Positions 22,789 through 33,964 of a DNA stretch of 64,000 nt are shown here, piece by piece. Below the pieces are notes generated by a model. It worked only from the letters and a program-made list of their open reading frames with translations, searched no databases and was not told where the DNA came from. Location of the stretch: the NCBI GenBank assembly GCA_963565915.1, contig OY751485.1, forward strand, positions 1,798,001 through 1,862,000, given 5' to 3'. This DNA is from Entoloma clypeatum (taxonomy: Eukaryota > Basidiomycota > Agaricomycetes > Agaricales > Entolomataceae). Position numbers and translations under genes: made by a program. Each line of letters begins with the position of its first letter. The stretch's first letter is position 1.

Positions 22789-23375
22789 TGTTAAGTAGGT
22801 GAAATGTCGGAGCTTCGTCGGAGTCCGTCGGAGGTCAGACATAGGACTGAGACCAGAACGGAACTCCGGAAATGCGGAGGAATGATGAAGGTGAGGGACG
22901 TGGCTTCAACATATGTGTTGTGCCGCCGTTTGTTGGATAAGGTGTCCCAATTTCAGGAGGTCGGAGGAGAGGTCGGAGGTGCAGAGGTCCTCGGAGAGAT
23001 CTCGATGAGAGACACGTTGACGTGGAAGTGGTTGGACGACGTCGGAGTTGTGACTCAGACACAGTACTCATCGAAGGGTAACGATGGAGGAAGAGCAGTA
23101 GATGAGGATGTCGTCGGCATACTGTACCACAGCGAGGATCTCTGGCATGAACGGGGAGTAGAGGAGTGAACTTTGTTGATATTCAAACTGAGGAACTACA
23201 GGTATGGTACGAGCTTAAATACCTAAATGTGATTACTTTACGGAGATGGTTGGAGTAGGTCCAGAGTTGTGGCGTAAGTTGCCAGTGACTGTAACGAGGA
23301 GATGTGGAGGTAACAGATGTCCGGAATGTCAGAGGACGATTGGAGTGGATCAGAGATTCGGAGACGGATATAACA
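22789..23375 (-). repeat. Family-4 3' LTR
   Basis: 587 bp from TGTTAAGTAGG to GATATAACA; rich in GTCGGAG. A TATTTAAG box lies on the minus strand near 23214. Related to the solo LTR at 12714. Confidence 0.8.
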
Positions 23376-23401
23376 GTATTCCCCTCTTAGGTCTGACACC
23401 C

Positions 23402-24356
23402 ATGGAAGACCGCGAGAAAATAAACAAGGTCATGTGGTCTCGGTTATTTAACGGAGATGAGTGGCCCAAGGGTTTTCTTCCAGTTACCACCAACATGCCC
23501 CAAGACTTGAACACACAACCCACGCGCTCCAGCGCCAACCTCGACGACTCCGAAGAGGAGCTCCTGCACTGTCTGGTGCAGGTACGCAAGGAGAAGGAGG
23601 AGGCGGAGGCAAGGAAGAAGGCAGAGGCTGAGAGGAGGGCAAGGGAGGCAGAGGCGAAGAAGAGGGCAGAGGCAGAGGCAGAGGCAGAGGCGGAGAAGAA
23701 GAGGGCGAAGAAGGCGGGGAAACAGAGGGCGGAGAGCAGAGCGGAGGAGTCGGAGGTCCGGCAAGAGGTGTGTCAGGCCTGTGCGCAGGCAAAGGTGGAA
23801 TGCAAGTGGGCACTGTGAGTACCCGCTTTTCCATCTTTTTCTTACTGACAATCTCCTTAGGCAGGGGAAGGGCACCGCGTGCCAGCGGTGCAAAGATGGC
23901 AAACGGGTTTGCCTGAGGGCCGGTGAGACACAGGCGAAGCGGAAGCGGGGAAAGACAGAGGCAGCTGTTGCAGAGATCGCGGGCCTGAGCGGGGCAAAAA
24001 ACTGCTGCAGCGCAGGGGTCACGGATGAGCTCCGGGGGCTCCGGGAGGCTCTGGAAGAGAGGGAGGAGCAGTCGGTGAGGGTCGGTTGGGTGCTGCTCCG
24101 GCAGCTTCAAATTATGAACAACCACCTCGCCTACCGGAACTTTCTGCTGGAGGCGGCAGCTCCGGAGTCGGAGCCAGAGGACAGAGAAGAGGAAGAAGGA
24201 GAGGAAGAGGATGAGGAAAAGGACGAGGGGGAGGACGAGGGGTTGGCAGACGGGGAGCTTGCAGAACTGCAAGCGGAGAAAGAGGAGGCGGAGGGAGAAC
24301 TGGAGGATGAGTCGGAGGATGACAGTCCGCCGGCTAAGACGGCCAAAACCCAGTAG
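23402..24356 (+). CDS. Zn2Cys6-type, coiled-coil, acidic protein encoded antisense within a retrotransposon
   Basis: Two exons, 23402-23814 and 23861-24356, separated by a 46-nt intron (GTGAGT...CTTACTGAC...CCTTAG) that keeps the frame; 302 residues from the first in-frame ATG (271 from 23495). The order is: N-terminal MWSRLFNGDEWPKGFLP; a Glu/Lys/Ala-rich coiled coil; across the splice junction, six cysteines spaced C-x2-C-x6-C-x10-C-x2-C-x6-C, which fits the fungal Zn2Cys6 DNA-binding cluster; a basic stretch (KRKRG); a helical segment; and a Glu/Asp-rich tail ending AKTAKTQ. A poly-A-like AATATAAA follows the stop. It converges on pol, 64 bases away, and lies between pol and the 3' LTR. 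It may be a nuclear regulator carried by the element; that is inference. Confidence 0.75.
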
Positions 24357-24420
24357 CCCCTCCCCCCTCTAATTTTTATTATTATTATTTTATTTTGCAA
24401 TATAAATGTCTTACGTGGTT

Positions 24421-27400
24421 CTATAGGCATGATAAGGGGCCTGGTTTCTCTGGATACGCAGAGTGGAAGTCCGCGACTAAGTCCGTCACATGTTCAAGTT
24501 CCGTGGCGGGTAGCCAGGACTGTTCCTCATCGGTTCCTTCACAGCCTAGCCAACGGACTAGGTAGAGCAGTTTGCAAGAACACCGCCGATCCAGTTTGGT
24601 GTCAAGGATTTTGGCGATTTTGTATTCCACTTCTCCTTCAATGTTGATCGGAGGAGGCGGAGTTACTGTCCGGTTCGGAATGACATTCGGAACAGATGGC
24701 TCCAGCATGGAGATGTGGAAAATGGGGTGAACACCACATATGGTGTCCGGAAGTCGGAGGGTGTAAGAGTGTGTACCATTCCTGGCAAGGATGTCAAAGG
24801 GGCCAAGGTACTTTTCAGACAGCTTTTTGGAGGGTCGTGTAGTGTGGAAAAACTTAGCCTTCACAAATGCTTGCTGTCCTACTTTGAGCGGAGGGGGCGG
24901 AGCACGCCGGAGATCGGCAGGGCCTTGATAACGTCATTGAGCTTCTAGGATTGTAGATTTGAGCTCTTTGTGAAGCTCGTCCAGGTCTACAACAAATTGT
25001 TGGGCACGGGCGGATGCGAGGTCATGCTCTGGATGGACGGAGAGGTTCAGATGATAACCTTTATTGGCGAAGAAGGGCGAGATCCCGGTCGTAGCACTTG
25101 GAGCATTGTTGTACGTGAACTCCGCAAGCGGAAGTAGCTCGGACCAGTTGTCCTGCTGATAGTTGCAGAAGATGCGGAGGTACTGTTCCAAGGTTTGGTT
25201 GGTACGTTTGGTCTGACCATCGCCTTCAGGATGGTAGCCAGAGGTGAAGTGCAGAGTCATGTTGAGGGCTTTTCCGAGGGAGCGGAAAAAGCGGGAGATG
25301 AACTCTGGGCCTCGGTCGGAGGTGACATGTTCTGGTACTCCGTGCTTGGAGAACACATGCAGGATGAACAAGGTGGCTAGATCTTCGGAGGTGCAGTGGA
25401 TTGTAGTCGGAACAAAAATGCTTTGTTTTGTCATTCGGTCAACAATAACAAGGATTGTGTCAAAACCGCTGGAGGTCGGAAGTGTCTCGATGAAGTCCAT
25501 GGATATGGAGTTCCACGGAAGGTTCGGAACTGGGAGTTGCTTCAGCATACCATAGGGCTTGTGGCGTTGAGGTTTAGAGCACATGCAATTGGTGCAGGAT
25601 TTGCAGTACTTTTTGACAAAGTCTCGAACACCAGGCCAAGTATAATCTCGTCGAATGAGACTAACTGTCTTGTTCTGTCCGGGGTGTCCAGAGAGAATAT
25701 GGTTGTGCTTGTTGCAGAGGGTGCGGAGCTGGAGGTTATCGGAGTCGGGGACATAAATGTGACTGCTATGACAGAGGAAACCGTCGGAGTCTATGGACCA
25801 GTGCAGTTTGGGCTCCTTGAGATGGTCGGCATAGATTGGGTTGGATGGGAGTGAACGGAGGATGTTGGAGTGCAACTGTTCAATGTCCATTATGACTGTG
25901 GCGCAGAGAACAGGGGTGAACAACTCCATAGCTCGGAGAGATGCGGACAGCTGTTCTTGGGAAAAGACTGGTTGGAAGTTGCTTGGATTTACCAACACAT
26001 AGTCGCTATTCCCCTCTTTGGGATAGACGTCCCATCGTCTAGTCAAAGAGTCCGGTTTGGTACCGAGATGCCCGGGGCAGAAGTGAATCAAGAGATTGAA
26101 CTGAGAGAGGAACTCGGACCACCAGGCCTGTCGGTGGGTGAGAACCTTTGTAGTGGCGAAGTACTCCAGGTTCTTGTGGTCCATGACAACGTCGATCGGA
26201 GCAGCAGAGCAGCGGAGCCTTCAACGTAATGTTGCCATACCTTGAATGCTTCATGGATAGCAAGTAACTCCTTGTCATGCATGTCATAGTTGAGTTCCGG
26301 GGCAGTGAAGGTGCGGGAGTGGAACACTACTGGGTGTATCTCCTTGTCGGAGGTCCGGATGGACAAAATAGCACCAAGTGCGTAGTCGGAGGCGTCCGTC
26401 TCGATGATAATAGGTCGATCAGGAATCCAATGAGTGAGGACCGGTGCTTTGGTAAAAGCGAGTTTCAACTCATTGAATGCACTCCGTGCGGAGTCGGAGA
26501 AACAGAACAGAGTACCCTTCTGGGTGAGTCGGGTGAGCAGAACAATGATGTCCAAATAACCATGAATGAAACATCGATAGAAATTTGCGAATCCAAGGAA
26601 AGACTGTACATCCTTCACTTTTCAAGGTTCAGGCCACTCTTGAATGGTCTTCACCTTGGTTCGGACATACAGAGACCGGAGGGAGAAAGGATGAAACCAA
26701 GATATTCAACTCTGTCGACAGAAAATTCGCACTTGTCGGAGCGGACGTAAAGTCCATTCTTGCGGAGACGTTGGAGAACTTCCTTGACATCGTCGGGGTG
26801 CTTGGTGGGGTCGTCGGAGTAAATGAGAATGTCGTTGAGGTAGACCACCACTGTAACATCGAGGAGGTCACTGAAGATATCATTCACAAATTGCTGAAAA
26901 GCGGCAGGGGCGTTGGATAGTCCAAAAGGCATAACAAGCCATTCAAACGATCCGTAATGAGTGCGGAAAGCGGTTTTCCATTCATCTCCGTCGGCAATGC
27001 GGACAAGATGATATGCATGCCGGAGATCGAGAGTGGTATAAACATGCGCTTTTCTGGCAGTGGAAAGGAGGTCGGAGTTGAGCAGAAGAGGGTATCGATC
27101 TTTCTTGGTAACTTTGTTCAGGCCCCGATAGTCGACGCACAGGCGGAGGGAACCGTCCTTCTTTTAGACAAAGAGGACCGGAGCGCCGTGTGGAGAGTGA
27201 GAGGGGCGAATGAAACCAATGGCCAAATGTTCGTCTATGAAGTTTCGCAGGGCAGATAGTTCGGATTGTGAAATGGAGTACATAGGGCCAATAGGGGGAG
27301 TCGATCCGTCTTATAACTCGATGCGGAGGTCATATGGACAATGCGGAGCGAGGGTGTCTGCTTTTGTCTTGCTAAAAACATTGGCAAAATCATGATATTC

Positions 27401-27703
27401 CTCTGGGATATGGGAGAGGTCCGGAGGTTCCTCAGACATGGAAACAGATTGGGCGGAGATCATGTGGTCGGAGAGGTGAATTCAGAAAGATTTGGCACCC
27501 AGAAGTTTGCAAGCGTGCACAAATGCGGCTGCATTTATCAATGCAATATTCGGAACAATGTCCGGAGTTGCAGCAGGTGTGCCGGAGTCGGAGGTTGGAG
27601 TATCGGGAGAGGTCTGCGGAGGTAGCGGAGCTGACCTGGCAGAAGACGTCAAGGTCGGAGACTCCTTCAAGAGCTGTGGATGGAAAGTAACCTGCCCCAA
27701 GAT
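24421..27703 (-). pseudogene. pol: Family-4 pol, 5'-truncated and broken
   Basis: Fragments in order: protease-RT spacer (about 27700-27430), RT with [18 protein letters not shown] and [13 protein letters not shown] (YLND where YLDD is expected, near 26830), RNase H (IETDASDYALGAIL), integrase (HPGQNKTVSLI...CTNCM; SMDFIETLP; SDRGPEF; HPEGDGQTKRT) and chromodomain (VEYKIAKILDTKLDRR). Stops include TGA at EP-stop-KVKDVQ (about 26620) and EAQ-stop-RYQG (about 24935), both at expected arginine codons, and a TAA in FV-stop-KKDGS. The Asp-to-Asn change in the RT active site would abolish activity. Confidence 0.88.
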
Positions 27704-28345
27704 CTCCCACCCCGGTGGTCCCCATACCCAAACCCACCCCTGAACTGTTCCCCGTCCCTAACCCAGTCCCCCTCGTCATCAGAAATCCTGACCCCCCAAC
27801 TATCCCTTCCCCCACTGAATCCACATTGTCCTTAACCAGTGACCGAAGCCTTTCCAGCATCAAGACTGATGTGAAAGGAAAGAAACCGTCCTATGGAGTT
27901 AGCTAAACGCTTAAGAAGAAAAACTGTACGCATGATCATGTCTGTCCCACTTGGGCATGGTTCCTCATATCAGATCCCCGTCGAACTCGCACATGGTCTT
28001 TCAGCTCAGACCCCCATCGACCTCACCGATGAGCCTGACTGCATTGGTTATGAAATCAATATGCATGGGCGCACTCACTCTCCGAGTGGACCTTGGCGCC
28101 GTCCCGCAGGATGGCCACACATTGACAAAGGGCGCCAATGCAGCCTGTGCAGAGCTAAAGGACACATTGAGTGTCAATGCGCATACTATAAATGCGAGAA
28201 GGCGCCTGGACATTATACCTATGAATGTCTTGGCTCTGGCACGCAGACTTGAAGGCGAGCCATACGAATTCGACAATGACGCCGTGCATAACATGGCGAC
28301 TTGAAAACATTGAAACCAGTGACTTCAAGCATAAACGGGGGGTAA

Positions 28346-28811
28346 TGTTACACTTTTTCACCCTCTTCCTATGCACCTTCACACGACCCCTCGACTCTTG
28401 ACCCCGTTTCACTTAACTCCGACAACCCTGGGACACATGTCCCCCCTATTGCGCTATGACTCACATCGACTCGGATGATTCCCCTTTTAGATACATTTTC
28501 ACTTGTTATCTCTGACTCACGGCCTTGAGGCCTTATCTCTGACTCCTATGCCACAGCCTCCTTGAAACATCTATCTAACCAATGGCTTATTTAGCTCCTG
28601 CGCAGCACCATCTTATTTATAGCCATAGGATAACGTATATAAGACCTGTAACCTTAGAGTAGAGGTCCTTAGCTTGACCTAGGCATACAATGCTTACTTG
28701 TCTATTCTCTGAATGCTCTCTAACTAAGTGCCTTGCGAGGACTTAGCTCTGCCAGACCCTGAACTGAGTCATCCTATTGAGGGACTTGTGTGGAAACAGT
28801 ACAAACCCACG
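28346..28811 (+). repeat. Element B 3' LTR, truncated
   Basis: Matches 17242-17710 and stops at AACCCACGC (about 28811); the last ~90 bp of the LTR are absent. The sequence beyond is unrelated, so a deletion or rearrangement removed the right border. Confidence 0.85.
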
Positions 28812-29354
28812 CTTTTTTGTGTTCAAAGACTCTCATCTGCTACTACTATCATCTATCCATACCTGAAAGATTTCTGAAATATCTGAGTGTATGTGCTGCT
28901 AGTCATCTTCTGCCCTCGTCTGTTTCACTTATGAGTGTTTGTTATGAGTCTGTAACAAGTCTGTTACATGAAAAGCCCTCAATCTCACAGAACAAGGAAA
29001 GCTTGACTGAAATCTGGTATTGGCTATACAATGTCATGTGAGGTAAAAGGCTTCCATTACATAAGTGGCTGTGCTCAGCCTAATATGGTAACTCCAATGA
29101 CCAACTGATGACCATGCCAATCCCACTCATTACATATCCCACTTCAAGATTGCTGCTGTGATCTTCACTTGACTTCTTGTGAGGAGATTGAAGTGGGAAG
29201 TCATGGTAGCCTCCAATAAATTCAAGTTCTTGAAGCATTGACTGTGAAGATTTACAGTCATGGGTATAATCTGGAGTCTTTGGACTCCAATAGAATAAAA
29301 GGTTAAATAATAATAATTTAGAATGAGTTGCACCACCTTTGTTGAAGCCCTGAG
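28812..29354. other. Unassigned sequence
   Basis: No convincing ORF or homology. Borders the truncated LTR on one side and the hairpin array on the other. Confidence 0.4.
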
Positions 29355-32320
29355 TCAATCAGGGGTCCTTGGACCCCTCCCGATCGTTCCTGAGGTTTCA
29401 ACAGAGGTAGGGCAGCTCGTATCAAGTCGACATTTGACTTGTTGTTAGATGCACACCGAATCGTCAAACACATGTGGTCACATGGTCATGTGAGGTCACA
29501 GGACCTTGTTGATTTGTTTGACCATTTATCACTCATTGATAAACGAGCTTCATGGTGATCACCACCTTTTGAGGCTCTTCCATGAGCCTTGTCTCTCGTA
29601 GCTCGATGTCTACCTGCTTGACGACCGGGGCACGTTAGTCGCCCACAGCCATCAAGATTTGTGGGGAGTGCGATTCAACGAGGAACAAGGGCAATTTTGC
29701 CCTTGGTGATGGGTTCTGGCAGCTATCGTGATGCGGCAGTCTTGGAGGGTGCATGCATGTGGCATGCGAAGGTGCATAGCACCTTTCTTGGTACCAGGGA
29801 ACGGCAAAACATGTGCTGTTTCGTCATTTGCTAACCAATTTTCATTTGAGGGACATTGTCCCTCTAGGATTTCTTTTTTCATTGTTGGTCGACTACTGGG
29901 AGTCGACCCTGTCTCATTATGCATTGACAAGGAGAGCTTCAGCTCATCTTTGTCAACTGCTTCTTCATTTGCCAACACTGCCCCATTGCTGGCATTTATC
30001 ATTGATGGATGACTCCTGGTCGAGGGACGTACATCGTCCCTCCATCTTTTCCTTGGTCGACTCCTTCGAGTTGACCTTGTCTGGCTACACTTTGAGGAGG
30101 GTGAGCTTCAGCTTGACCTCCCATCGCCTTCAACCTCTGCCAATGCTGTCCAAATGCCGGCATTTCGTCGCAGTGACGCACGGTTGGCGTCTATGACCAG
30201 TGCCGGGCACTGGTCGGTTTGGGATGCACAATTTGCGCATCTCCATGTCCGAAAAGGTACGTGGTACCTTCCTCCTGTAGTGGGGATGATGCCATGGGCG
30301 TCGTTTATTGTCATTGACAATATTTTGTTTGAGGGACAACTGTCGTCCCTCTAGGTTCCTTGTTTCCTATTGATCGGCTCATTTGAGTCAACCTCGAGTC
30401 CTTGCATGTCAACAAGAGTGAGCTTCGGCTCGTACTAGTGTCGACTGCTCTGATATCCCCTGACGCCATCCAACTGCCGGCATTTATCAATGCACAGAGG
30501 CCTTGGACATGCATTGTTGCGCATCCCAGAGGTGCATCATTGTGCATCGACTGGGTTTATGAAGATACATGGCACCTTCTATGTCAAATGGGGACGGCAC
30601 ATGAGGCGTCGTCTGTCATTAATTAACGACTCTTGTTCGGGGGCGCTGGTTGTCCCCCTAGGTTGTATCATCTTTCTGAACTGACTCATGAGTCAGTTTC
30701 TCTATGACCAGGTGCAGGGAACATCAGGTTCCCTGTGTTCTCTTTGTATATATTTGTTGATAAATAGTTTTGTCAAATATTTAGGGATACTTTGTATTCC
30801 TATTGGAATACCCAGAGGATGCTATCTAGTGTTTTGAAGTCCAGTCTCAAAGACCTAGAACTGAACCAGAACCAGACTGGTAAAGACTGGTGAAAGACTG
30901 GACTGCAGTCTCAAGTTTCAGAATTTTGAGGATTGACCAGTTCCAGGTTCTTCAAATTTTGGGAAAAAAGAAGACTGGTTTAACACCAGTCTTGATTTTA
31001 GCTCAAAAAATGTAAACTGGTCATAGGTTCACACAGGTTCTTATAGGTTCACATGATTTGTTCATCAAAGCTTCTGTAAAATGTTTTGAAATGTGTCATT
31101 AATGATATTTTGAAACAGTTTTAATGAATTGGAAGATTGCCAGTTTAAACCAGTTCGAACCAGTCCTGGTTTACTTGTTTGAGAAAGGAAAGACTGGTCC
31201 ACCAGTCTTTGACCAGTCCAGTCCTGGTTTCAGTTTTTTGAAGAAACCACTCAACCAGTCTTGGTTCTAGGTCCTTAATTTTTTGGGCAAGAAACCGGAC
31301 TGGACTGGACTTTCGAAAACTAATGCTATCAACACTGTCATTTCTTGAATCTGTTTATTAAGAACCACATCTTTGTCATTCACGATGCCTGTAGGAAAAG
31401 TTGGGGCAATGGCTACCCCATTTCCTCCCCTTCTTGCTTCATTACTATATTGAAGCACATCTCAAGGGTTCCAAATTGGCCCTCCCTTTTCTTTTTGGGA
31501 CATCCATTTTTCCCTGTCGTGTTTCGCAACTTTCCATTCTCCAAACAACATATTGTCGTTTTGGTAACTGGATGATATTACATCTCCAGTTTTGTTGGGG
31601 AGACCTTTTGTGTCCCCCAAGTCCATTTTCTGGACAACATTCATTGTCGTCCAATGTTCTCTTCTCTTGTACTGACTTCATGTTAGTACTTATCACCATC
31701 TCAGGCTCAGATGGGCCTAAAGCTTTCAGAGGTTCTATTGAACCTTCTTGACCTCTCTGTGGTGTTCTCACGCTGTTTGGTAATTGTTACCTAACTTTTT
31801 CGTGTACGACTGGTACCGTTCTATATCTCTATTTAACCAAATCAATTTGGTTAACCATTCTATCATAACCAAGGGGTCTCTTGACTCCTCCATGGTTGAT
31901 GATGACCACATCTTTGGTCATTCTCATCATGGATGGCTCTCAAGTCATCCTTGGTGCAGGTTCAAAAGAACCTGCTTGGTTTTGTGGCACATTTTCTTCA
32001 ACTGTACAAGGTGTATTGACACCTTGTACATTACGACACAGTGCTGTTGTACCACCTGTCATTTGATGACTATTGTGGGAATGACACCTGTTGTTCCCAC
32101 TGGTTCTCATGTTTCACAGTCATCTCTGTCTGTGCAGGTTTATTTAAACCTGCTTGTTCCATATTTGGGGTGGTTTCGTGGGACAACTATGTTCCCATTT
32201 CCTCCCCTTCTTGCTTTGTACTATGACGAAGCACATCAGAATTCCTGTGAGGCAATTTTCCTCACTTGTCCTCTGGGGATAATTTATCCCTCATTGTTTC
32301 ATCAGCAAAGTGGTCCCCAA
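29355..32320. repeat. Array of short perfect hairpins in diverged tandem units
   Basis: At least twenty inverted repeats with arms of 6-12 nt and loops of 0-9 nt, spaced roughly every 30-100 bases. Examples (arm; loop): AGGGGTCC, 29361; CAAGGGCAA, 29686; AAGGTGC, 29769; GAGGGAC, 29848; GGTCGACT, 29887; GACCAGTGCC, 30195; AAGGTAC, 30254; AACTGACTC, 30679; CAGGGAAC, 30715; GTATTCC, 30794; TTAACCAAAT, 31833; GCAGGTTC, loop AAAA, 31956; TGTACAAGGTGT, loop ATTG, 32003; GCAGGTTT, loop ATTT, 32134. Units of about 175-310 bp recur (starting near 29848, 30022, 30331, 30634) and another pair near 31402 and 32179. Interrupted by a different repeat at 30834-31320. No long ORF has coding character. Confidence 0.75.
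30834..31320 (+). repeat. Dispersed repeat X (CCAGTCT/AGACTGG-rich), copy 1
   Basis: Starts AGTGTTTTGAAGTCCAGTCT and contains many copies of AGACTGG and its complement CCAGTCT, giving potential stem-loops. Homologous to 34970-35195 (opposite strand) and 48137-48335. No coding potential. Possibly a non-autonomous element; its ends are only approximate. Confidence 0.55.
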
Positions 32321-32339
32321 GCTGGTAGCAAACCATAGC

Positions 32340-32530
32340 AAACACACTCACATACATAGCAGCCATAGCACTATGTAGTGACCTCACTGACCTGACAGGT
32401 GTAGCAATGTAGCACTAAAGCACAGTAGCATTGTAACATCATAGTACCATAGCATTGTAGTGTAGAAACCTGGTAGCACCATAGTATTGTAGTCTCATAG
32501 CCTGGTGTAGTACTCAATATTTCTATAGAT
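32340..32530. repeat. Short degenerate tandem repeat (TAGCATTGTAG-like)
   Basis: Imperfect repeats around CATAGCATTGTAG, TAGCACCATAGTATTGTAG and similar. No gene. Confidence 0.5.
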
Positions 32531-32639
32531 TGACACTCTTGCATGCCACAAAGCTGCTCAAAACCAAATTGCAACATGAAAACGGGCATCAAATATTGTG
32601 CTACACTAAAAATATACAACAAAGGAGATATCAGGAGTC

Positions 32640-33150
32640 ATCCCTCTCACCACCCATGCATCCCACATACCCCATGTCCCCTGCCTTGCCCATGCGAAGT
32701 CTCTCTCATCACTGCCATTCTTGTGTCTCCTCTGCCTTCTGTCCCGTCATTTTTGCGTGTCCTGTGGGCGGGTCCCTGACTTGCACCCACTCATTGTCTC
32801 ATGTCCCTCCGCCCTCATCACCCACATCTCATATGCCCCTCGCCTGCGCTTCGTGCACTGGTGCACCCCGCCCATGTTTGTGTGTGTCCTCTTCCGTTCA
32901 TCATGTCTTCTGCTGTTGCTCGGGGGTCCTCCATACACAGCTCGCCTGCATGTCGTGGACTGGTGCGTCCAGCCCATGTTTGTGTGTGTCCTGTGTCCCT
33001 GTTCTCATGTCTCCTGTGCCGTTTCTTGGGTCTTCCATCTTTCTCACATATCCTGTCCCGTTCATCACGTCTCCCGCTGTTGCTTGGGTGTCTCGCCGTT
33101 TCTTCATGTCTCCCAGTGTTTCTCATGTGAGTGGTCTGACATGACATGGA
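32640..33150. repeat. Degenerate tandem repeat of roughly 100-120 bp
   Basis: Blocks with CCATGTTTGTGTGTGTCCT and CGTTCATCATGTCT are repeated, e.g. about 32825-32930 versus 32940-33010 and 33050-33120. Related words on the opposite strand occur at 62690-62800. ORFs here are by-products of the repeat. Confidence 0.5.
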
Positions 33151-33299
33151 TGGTGAGGTGCTTACCTATATGGGGCGTCCTTTGCCCTCATGTGAACAAA
33201 GGGAGGGGCCGTTTTTGGGTGTTGTGTGGGTGGGTCCCTGTCTTGCGCCTACACATTGTCTCATCTCTCTCAGCCGTCATCCATGCTCATCACCTGCAT

Positions 33300-33690
33300 T
33301 CTTTGGGCGGGAGTGGACGCAACACGTTAGGCGTCGTTGGGCGCAAGTGGGCGCGTTGGGCATGAGTGGGTGCAAGTGGATGCCATTGGGCGTGAGTGAG
33401 ACAAGTGGGGGGCTGTTGGGCTCGAAGGGAGGGCGTTAGGCATGAGTCGAGGCCGTTGGGCTCGAAGGGAGGGCATTGGGCATGAGAGAACACTGTTGGG
33501 CGCGAAAAGGGGCTGTTGGGTGCTAGAGGGGGCTGTTGGGCACAAGTGGATGCTGTTGGGCTCGAAGGGACACCATTGGGCGGGAGTGGACGGTGTTGGG
33601 CATTAGAGGCCGCCAGTGGGCACGAGTGTGGGCTGTTGAGCATGAGTGGTGGCCGTTGGGTGGAGGTGGTGGCCAGATGGAGTGGAGGTG
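33300..33690 (+). repeat. 20-bp minisatellite, locus 1
   Basis: About 18 units around CTGTTGGGCATGAGTGGGTG, period 20 bp, diverged. The same unit recurs at 35975, 46925 and 63540. Confidence 0.75.
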
Positions 33691-33964
33691 GGGGAAAAGA
33701 AAACTGTGGGAACGTTTTGCTGGCAATCGACTTATGGTTTGAGTTTCAGCAATTGCCGAAAATGCTCGGCAGTCAATGCTGAGCGATGCACATCGTCGAA
33801 ACTTGTACTCTCAATGCCCAAACTGTGGCACCACCAGTCCCAGAAATTATTCATAACTTATGTAGAGATACTTGAAACCAATAGTAAGTATATATACAGT
33901 TACATACATTAGCTATGTCTGTTAGAGAGTCTATGTAGCAGAATGATGTATCAAAACACCCTGT

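Larger units (their letters stand above)
22789..27703 (-). mobile_element. Family-4 Ty3/gypsy element, 5'-truncated, inside element B
   Basis: Left end is a complete 3' LTR (22789-23375) with adjacent polypurine tract (minus-strand AAGAGGGGAATAC). Then come an antisense gene (23402-24356) and pol (24421-27703). Homology to the other family-4 copy stops at about 27703 within the protease-RT spacer, so gag and the 5' LTR are missing. No target duplication can be checked. Confidence 0.85.
22731..28252 (+). pseudogene. Element B ORF3 with zinc knuckles, split by insertion
   Basis: After the pol stop a new frame opens with MSNLRIASPEEVRFNTD (22731-22788) and is cut by the nested element. It resumes at about 27704 with a proline-rich stretch (PVPNPVPLVIRNPDPP). 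Near 27900 the frame changes, and around 28120-28240 it encodes CSLCRAKGHIECQC, a CCHC zinc knuckle, followed by KCEKAPGHYTYEC, a second knuckle-like motif. The position (between pol and the 3' LTR, sense strand) parallels ORF3 of family 1. It may bind RNA or DNA; function unknown. The assignment of both halves to one gene is inference. Confidence 0.5.
17242..28811 (+). mobile_element. Element B: decayed Ty3/gypsy chromovirus with nested insertion
   Basis: 5' LTR 17242-17800, primer site, gag, pol and an ORF3 are followed by a polypurine tract (AAACGGGGGG) and the 3' LTR from 28346, which is truncated after about 466 bp. A family-4 element (22789-27703) sits between the pol stop and the ORF3 end. 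Removing it gives an element of about 6.7 kb. Because the right end is lost, no target duplication can be read. All seven in-frame stops in pol are TGA codons. Confidence 0.9.

Noticed and set aside
23484..24430. Leu/Pro/Ser-rich minus-strand ORFs
   Set aside because: Antisense shadows of the acidic and coiled-coil codons of the gene at 23402-24356.
28790..29041. 83-codon ORF after element B
   Set aside because: Starts within the truncated LTR and has no recognisable feature.
29652..30684. Several 60-127 codon ORFs on both strands
   Set aside because: Fall in the hairpin array; palindromic arms give paired ORFs on both strands, and frames are not kept between units.
33300..33690. Direct repeats resembling a CRISPR array
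   Set aside because: Units are contiguous with no unique spacers, and the genome is eukaryotic.
33290..33740. Proline-rich repetitive ORFs
   Set aside because: Same minisatellite at locus 1.
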